DNA from: Vasconcelosia minhoensis LEGE 07310
GTDB lineage: Bacteria > Cyanobacteriota > Cyanobacteriia > Phormidesmidales > Phormidesmidaceae
Length of the DNA stretch: 43,077 nt
Assembly (NCBI RefSeq): GCF_015207255.1
Contig: NZ_JADEXG010000048.1
Coordinates: 1 to 43,077, forward strand
Direction of reading: 5' to 3'
Both the position numbers and the translations under genes were made by a program. Under the pieces are notes generated by a model, which worked only from the letters and a program-made list of their open reading frames with translations, did no database searches and was not told where the DNA came from. Numbering within the stretch: position 1 is the stretch's first letter; every line of letters starts with the position of its first letter. This document shows, one piece after another, positions 40,694 through 43,077 of this stretch.

Positions 40694-41320
40694 TCAACCT
40701 TTCGCCTGCCCAATTCGCTGCAAAATCTGCAAAGTGCTGTAGAGTTCCCCCGCTGACGTGAATGGCGCAAATACCCGGGATAGAGCATATTGCGGCTGCG
40801 ATCGCGTCGCCAGTTTCACAAACAGAATATCGTCATCGTTCGTCACCATGCCAAAGCTCGGCTGCTCGGGCTGAGGGTTGGCCATCAGATAGGCCAGCGT
40901 TTGAGGCAGGGCCGCCCAGACTGAAAGGGCCGTTTTCTTCGATTCCAGCACCACAACCCACAGCTGATCCAGTAGGACTAACACGTCTATTCGTCCCTGG
41001 AGCACCTCTTCGCCATCATCTAGCGTCAGCTGCACCGATTCTTCTGCCCTAACCTTGAAGGGTGGATCGTAGAAGCCCGCGATCGCGAGTAATGGAGAGG
41101 CCAGCAGTAAAGTAACGGTTCCTTCTAATAGCTGCCCTTCAGACCGCTGATAAAGGTACCTTCTCCGCAGCTCATCCAGTGCTACCTTTTCAGCCTGTGA
41201 AAGCTCTGGCAAACCCGTCTGCCATTCTGAGAAAAAAGCTTCGTCTTCAGTTCGTGACAGGCTAAACCGGCGCTCTGCCTCGGCCAGGGTTTTAATCGCT
41301 TCGGTAATGGCGGCTGTCAT
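40694..41320 (-). CDS. PD-(D/E)XK-fold protein related to the N-terminal domain of type I restriction R subunits
   Basis: From ATG 41320 the protein has 208 residues. The core GRIDVLVLLDQLWVVVLESKKT gives an acidic residue Asp112 and the E-x-K pair Glu126-Lys128, the nuclease signature of the HsdR N-terminal domain. The helicase domains of a full R subunit are absent, and no M or S subunit is nearby, so this is a stand-alone version, common in cyanobacteria. The open frame extends upstream to 41449, but the additional residues overlap the end of the Uma2 pseudogene and are not needed. Confidence 0.7.
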   Translation of the reverse strand: MTAAITEAIKTLAEAERRFSLSRTEDEAFFSEWQTGLPELSQAEKVALDELRRRYLYQRSEGQLLEGTVTLLLASPLLAIAGFYDPPFKVRAEESVQLTLDDGEEVLQGRIDVLVLLDQLWVVVLESKKTALSVWAALPQTLAYLMANPQPEQPSFGMVTNDDDILFVKLATRSQPQYALSRVFAPFTSAGELYSTLQILQRIGQAKG

Positions 41321-41351
41321 CAGATATTCGGGCGATGTAGCGGTTAGATAT

Positions 41352-41939
41352 CTAGAGTTTACCTGCCAAAACTTGAGCTGCCCTGAGCCATAGGGTGGTA
41401 AAAGTTGGCGACTGAATCTGCCGATCGCCGCTGAACTCAGCGGAATCATAGAGCTGATGCGCCAGCTCGCATAGCGTTATCTGCTCTGCTACAGGGTCTA
41501 CGATCCAATATTCAGAAATCTCCAGCAGGCCGTACTCTGCCCGCTTAGAGCGATAGTCATCGGTTTTCGTAGACGGGCTGACGACTTCGACTACCGCCAG
41601 CGGCGGCGGCTCGTTAAAATCAATCACCGCTTCCCGGTCGGCCATTGACTCCCACTGGGCCAAAGGCAAGACCGTCACGTCAGGAATTCGGGACGTCTCC
41701 CAGCGTCGGCCCCGCGGCGACCGCACCCCCACCAGCCCAGGCAACGCTACCCAGTCCCGACCGGCTTGAGCCGAAGCCTGCTCAAACTGACGCACTAAGA
41801 ATCGGATGATGGCATCATGCTGACCCGTGCCTAAGCTGATTGGGATGAGCGCCCCATCGACCAGCTCTTAGCGAGTGTCGGTTCCGTCCTCATAGCTGAG
41901 GTATTCCTCAAAGGAAAATTTTTGAGCTACGGTCGTCAT
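41352..41939 (-). pseudogene. Uma2 gene inactivated by an in-frame stop codon
   Basis: Read from ATG 41939, the frame spans 588 bp, exactly the length of the Uma2 gene at 24956-25543. Codon 24 is TAA at 41868-41870 where the intact relative has Tyr (DTRYELVDG); a single base change explains it. After the stop, the frame continues without interruption and the downstream part is highly similar to the relative, including [28 protein letters not shown] and SEYWIVDP. The preserved catalytic residues and lack of other lesions suggest recent inactivation. Translation could restart at internal codons, giving a 147-residue product, but without the first domain part. Confidence 0.85.
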
Positions 41940-42065
41940 CACAGCCGTCCAGTTGCGCTTCATTCATTATGCAATACCCCCGCTACCAGTCGTTTTTTCA
42001 ACTGCCGTAGTAGGCTTAGCAGAACTCAGTGAGAATACTAGCTTGCAAGGTGAGTGGGACGCAAA

Positions 42066-42224
42066 ATGCAGGTTTCGCCAAATTTTGCCTTGCTGCGGGA
42101 CGAAAGCCTACAGTCAGCGGAGGATCTGCCAGAGCCAGACGCGATCGCAGCCGCTATCCTAGAAAGGTTACAGACGGCGATGGAGGAAATGGAAGCCCTA
42201 AAGGAGCTTTTGGAGGCGGAGTAG
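42066..42224 (+). CDS. small acidic protein before the nucleotidyltransferase
   Basis: A frame of 52 residues, ATG 42066 to TAG 42224, encodes an acidic helical peptide (EDLPEPDAIAAAILERLQT, then MEEMEALKELLEAE). It is not a named family to me. Its stop codon lies 2 bases before the nucleotidyltransferase ATG, and the translation regions are coupled by GGAG, which supports it being real. A different frame starting at 42029 reads through it without good coding style. Confidence 0.45.
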   Translation: MQVSPNFALLRDESLQSAEDLPEPDAIAAAILERLQTAMEEMEALKELLEAE

Positions 42225-42226
42225 GC

Positions 42227-42568
42227 ATGACGGTTCAGCGACAGCCGGGGCTGCAAAGTATTCTGCAAACGCGCTTGCGGGTGACTCAGGCTGAAGTCGT
42301 CGAGTTTTGCCAGCGGTGGAATATCGTTGAGTTGGCGCTATTTGGCTCGGTGCTACGGGACGATTTTCGGGCTGATAGCGATGTGGATGTGCTGGTCACC
42401 TATGGGCAGGGGCACCATTTGCGATTTCAGGACTGGTTGACGATGAAGACAGAATTGGAACGGCGGTTTGGGCGCTCCGTTGACGTGGTGGAGAAGGCGC
42501 TTTTGAAAAATCCCTACCGCCGGTCAGAAATTCTCCGTACCCATCAGGTGATTTATAGCAAACCGTAA
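42227..42568 (+). CDS. MNT-type nucleotidyltransferase (MntA-like antitoxin)
   Basis: A 113-residue protein with the minimal nucleotidyltransferase signature LFGSVLRDDFRADSDVDVLV, that is Gly-Ser followed by the acidic pair Asp-x-Asp that binds metal. MntA antitoxins adenylylate their HepT toxin. The ATG at 42227 follows GGAG after five bases; a longer frame from 42029 is a fusion of unrelated codons. No HepT gene follows; the next frames are a small ORF and a DUF433 gene. The gene could be an orphan antitoxin or could act on a partner elsewhere. Confidence 0.85.
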   Translation: MTVQRQPGLQSILQTRLRVTQAEVVEFCQRWNIVELALFGSVLRDDFRADSDVDVLVTYGQGHHLRFQDWLTMKTELERRFGRSVDVVEKALLKNPYRRSEILRTHQVIYSKP

Positions 42569-42761
42569 TCGAGATTCTGCTGAGAGCACCGTTCGCTTCG
42601 CTCAAAATCAAGCGGCGAATGACGCTAGGGCTACTTTGGGACAGCGGCTGAGGGAACTGCGATCGCAAATCGTCGCCTCTGGAGAAAAGCTGCTGACGCC
42701 TGAAGAATTCGAACAGGAAATCGCTGAGCAGCGCGATCGCCTAGCAAAGTTTGAGAAATGA
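42552..42761 (+). pseudogene. small reading frame without ATG, possible remnant
   Basis: A frame of about 70 codons opens after a TGA at 42549-42551 and ends at TGA 42759-42761, overlapping the end of the nucleotidyltransferase. It encodes an amphipathic helical peptide (LGQRLRELRSQIVASGEKL, then PEEFEQEIAEQRDRLAKFEK) whose LRxQIVASG... pattern resembles small antitoxin-like proteins of cyanobacteria, as far as I recall. No ATG or GTG is present; TTG 42636 is the only start candidate. It may be a 3' fragment of a longer gene. Confidence 0.35.
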
Positions 42762-42799
42762 CTCGAACACTTATAGATTCAAGAGACTTGGAGGAATAA

Positions 42800-42964
42800 A
42801 TGAAAGCTAACTTATCTGAGCGAATCACTTACGATCCAGACATTCTCTGCGGCAAGCCGATCATTCGGGGTATGCGCATATCCGTAGAGATGATTCTAGA
42901 ACTGCTCGCTAATGGAGCAACCTCTCAGGAAATTCTAGAAGACTATCCAAGGGTATCAACTTAA
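42800..42964 (+). pseudogene. DUF433 gene truncated near the window end
   Basis: ATG 42800 follows a perfect GGAGG after five bases. The encoded protein shows the DUF433 core (YDPDILCGKPIIRGMRISVE, then EMILELLANGATSQEILEDYP) but ends after RVST at 42964, 54 residues. A complete DUF433 protein has about 75 residues and would continue with a helical LTxEDIxAxLxY segment. The break lies at about 42950, after which the DNA no longer encodes DUF433. This fits an insertion at that point. Confidence 0.75.
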
Positions 42965-43077
42965 AGCGGGACAAAAAGCGCTTGGCAAGGATGTATCAAT
43001 AAGCACAACAAACAAAAAGCTCTGCGGCAGAGCCCAGAGCCATGTATCGTCACCCTAACAAGTTCAAAACATGGGTA
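42950..43077 (+). mobile_element. possible left edge of an insertion sequence
   Basis: The sequence after the truncated DUF433 frame is AT-rich and unlike the neighbours. It contains a 15-base palindrome GCTCTGC-G-GCAGAGC at 43019-43033 followed by an ATG at 43042 whose frame (MYRHPNKFKTWV) remains open to the window edge. This would fit an insertion sequence with its transposase start, but I cannot name a family, the other end is outside the window, and no target-site duplication can be tested. Confidence 0.35.

Overview
The window is cyanobacterial chromosomal DNA. The evidence is the light-independent chlorophyll genes chlL and chlN separated by a DUF5331 gene, a DUF1816 and a DUF3598 protein, many Uma2 genes, PEP-CTERM proteins, and very frequent HIP1 octamers (GCGATCGC). 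The GC-rich coding style and gene set suggest a filamentous Leptolyngbya-like lineage, but that is inference. The window is probably a whole contig: the right end runs into what looks like the edge of an insertion sequence.

Region 1 (1-10.8 kb) holds, on the minus strand, ftsH, a two-domain peptide ABC ATPase, a zinc-ribbon protein and a PatD-like protein. Facing these is a bifunctional (p)ppGpp synthetase/hydrolase (rel), then selO, with lnt convergent. Region 2 (10.8-19.4 kb) holds argJ, a more AT-rich glycosyltransferase preceded by fresh tandem duplications, a DUF429 protein, a probable lipoprotein with an aspartic-protease fold, carA, a STAS protein that appears to start at AUC, Mini-RNase III, rlmB with a 12-bp tandem repeat at its 3' end, and a DUF1816 protein. 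Region 3 (19.4-27.6 kb) holds msrB with an alpha/beta hydrolase, prolyl aminopeptidase, glgX with an alkyltransferase-like gene, two Uma2 genes, a DUF433 gene and a D-2-hydroxyacid dehydrogenase. Region 4 (27.6-31.7 kb) is the chlorophyll cluster chlL, DUF5331, chlN, DUF3598, closed by a stem-loop. Region 5 (31.7-43 kb) is accessory: intact, truncated and nonsense-mutated Uma2 genes, two PEP-CTERM proteins, htpX, katG beside an unusual peroxiredoxin, a stand-alone PD-(D/E)XK protein, an MNT nucleotidyltransferase without a visible HepT partner, and a truncated DUF433 gene.

How genes fit together: chlL and chlN encode two of the three subunits of dark-operative protochlorophyllide reductase, and chlB is not in the window. 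katG and the peroxiredoxin are same-strand neighbours and share a palindromic motif just upstream of each start, suggesting a small peroxide-response regulon. The STAS gene, Mini-RNase III and rlmB form a co-directional run linking signalling with ribosomal RNA maturation. At least six Uma2 genes or fragments in various stages of decay make this a good place to watch turnover of that family. I found no tRNA, rRNA, CRISPR array or complete transposon. No clearly new multi-gene system is evident. The strongest unexpected signals are the AUC start, the shared katG/peroxiredoxin palindrome and the displaced cysteine of the peroxiredoxin.
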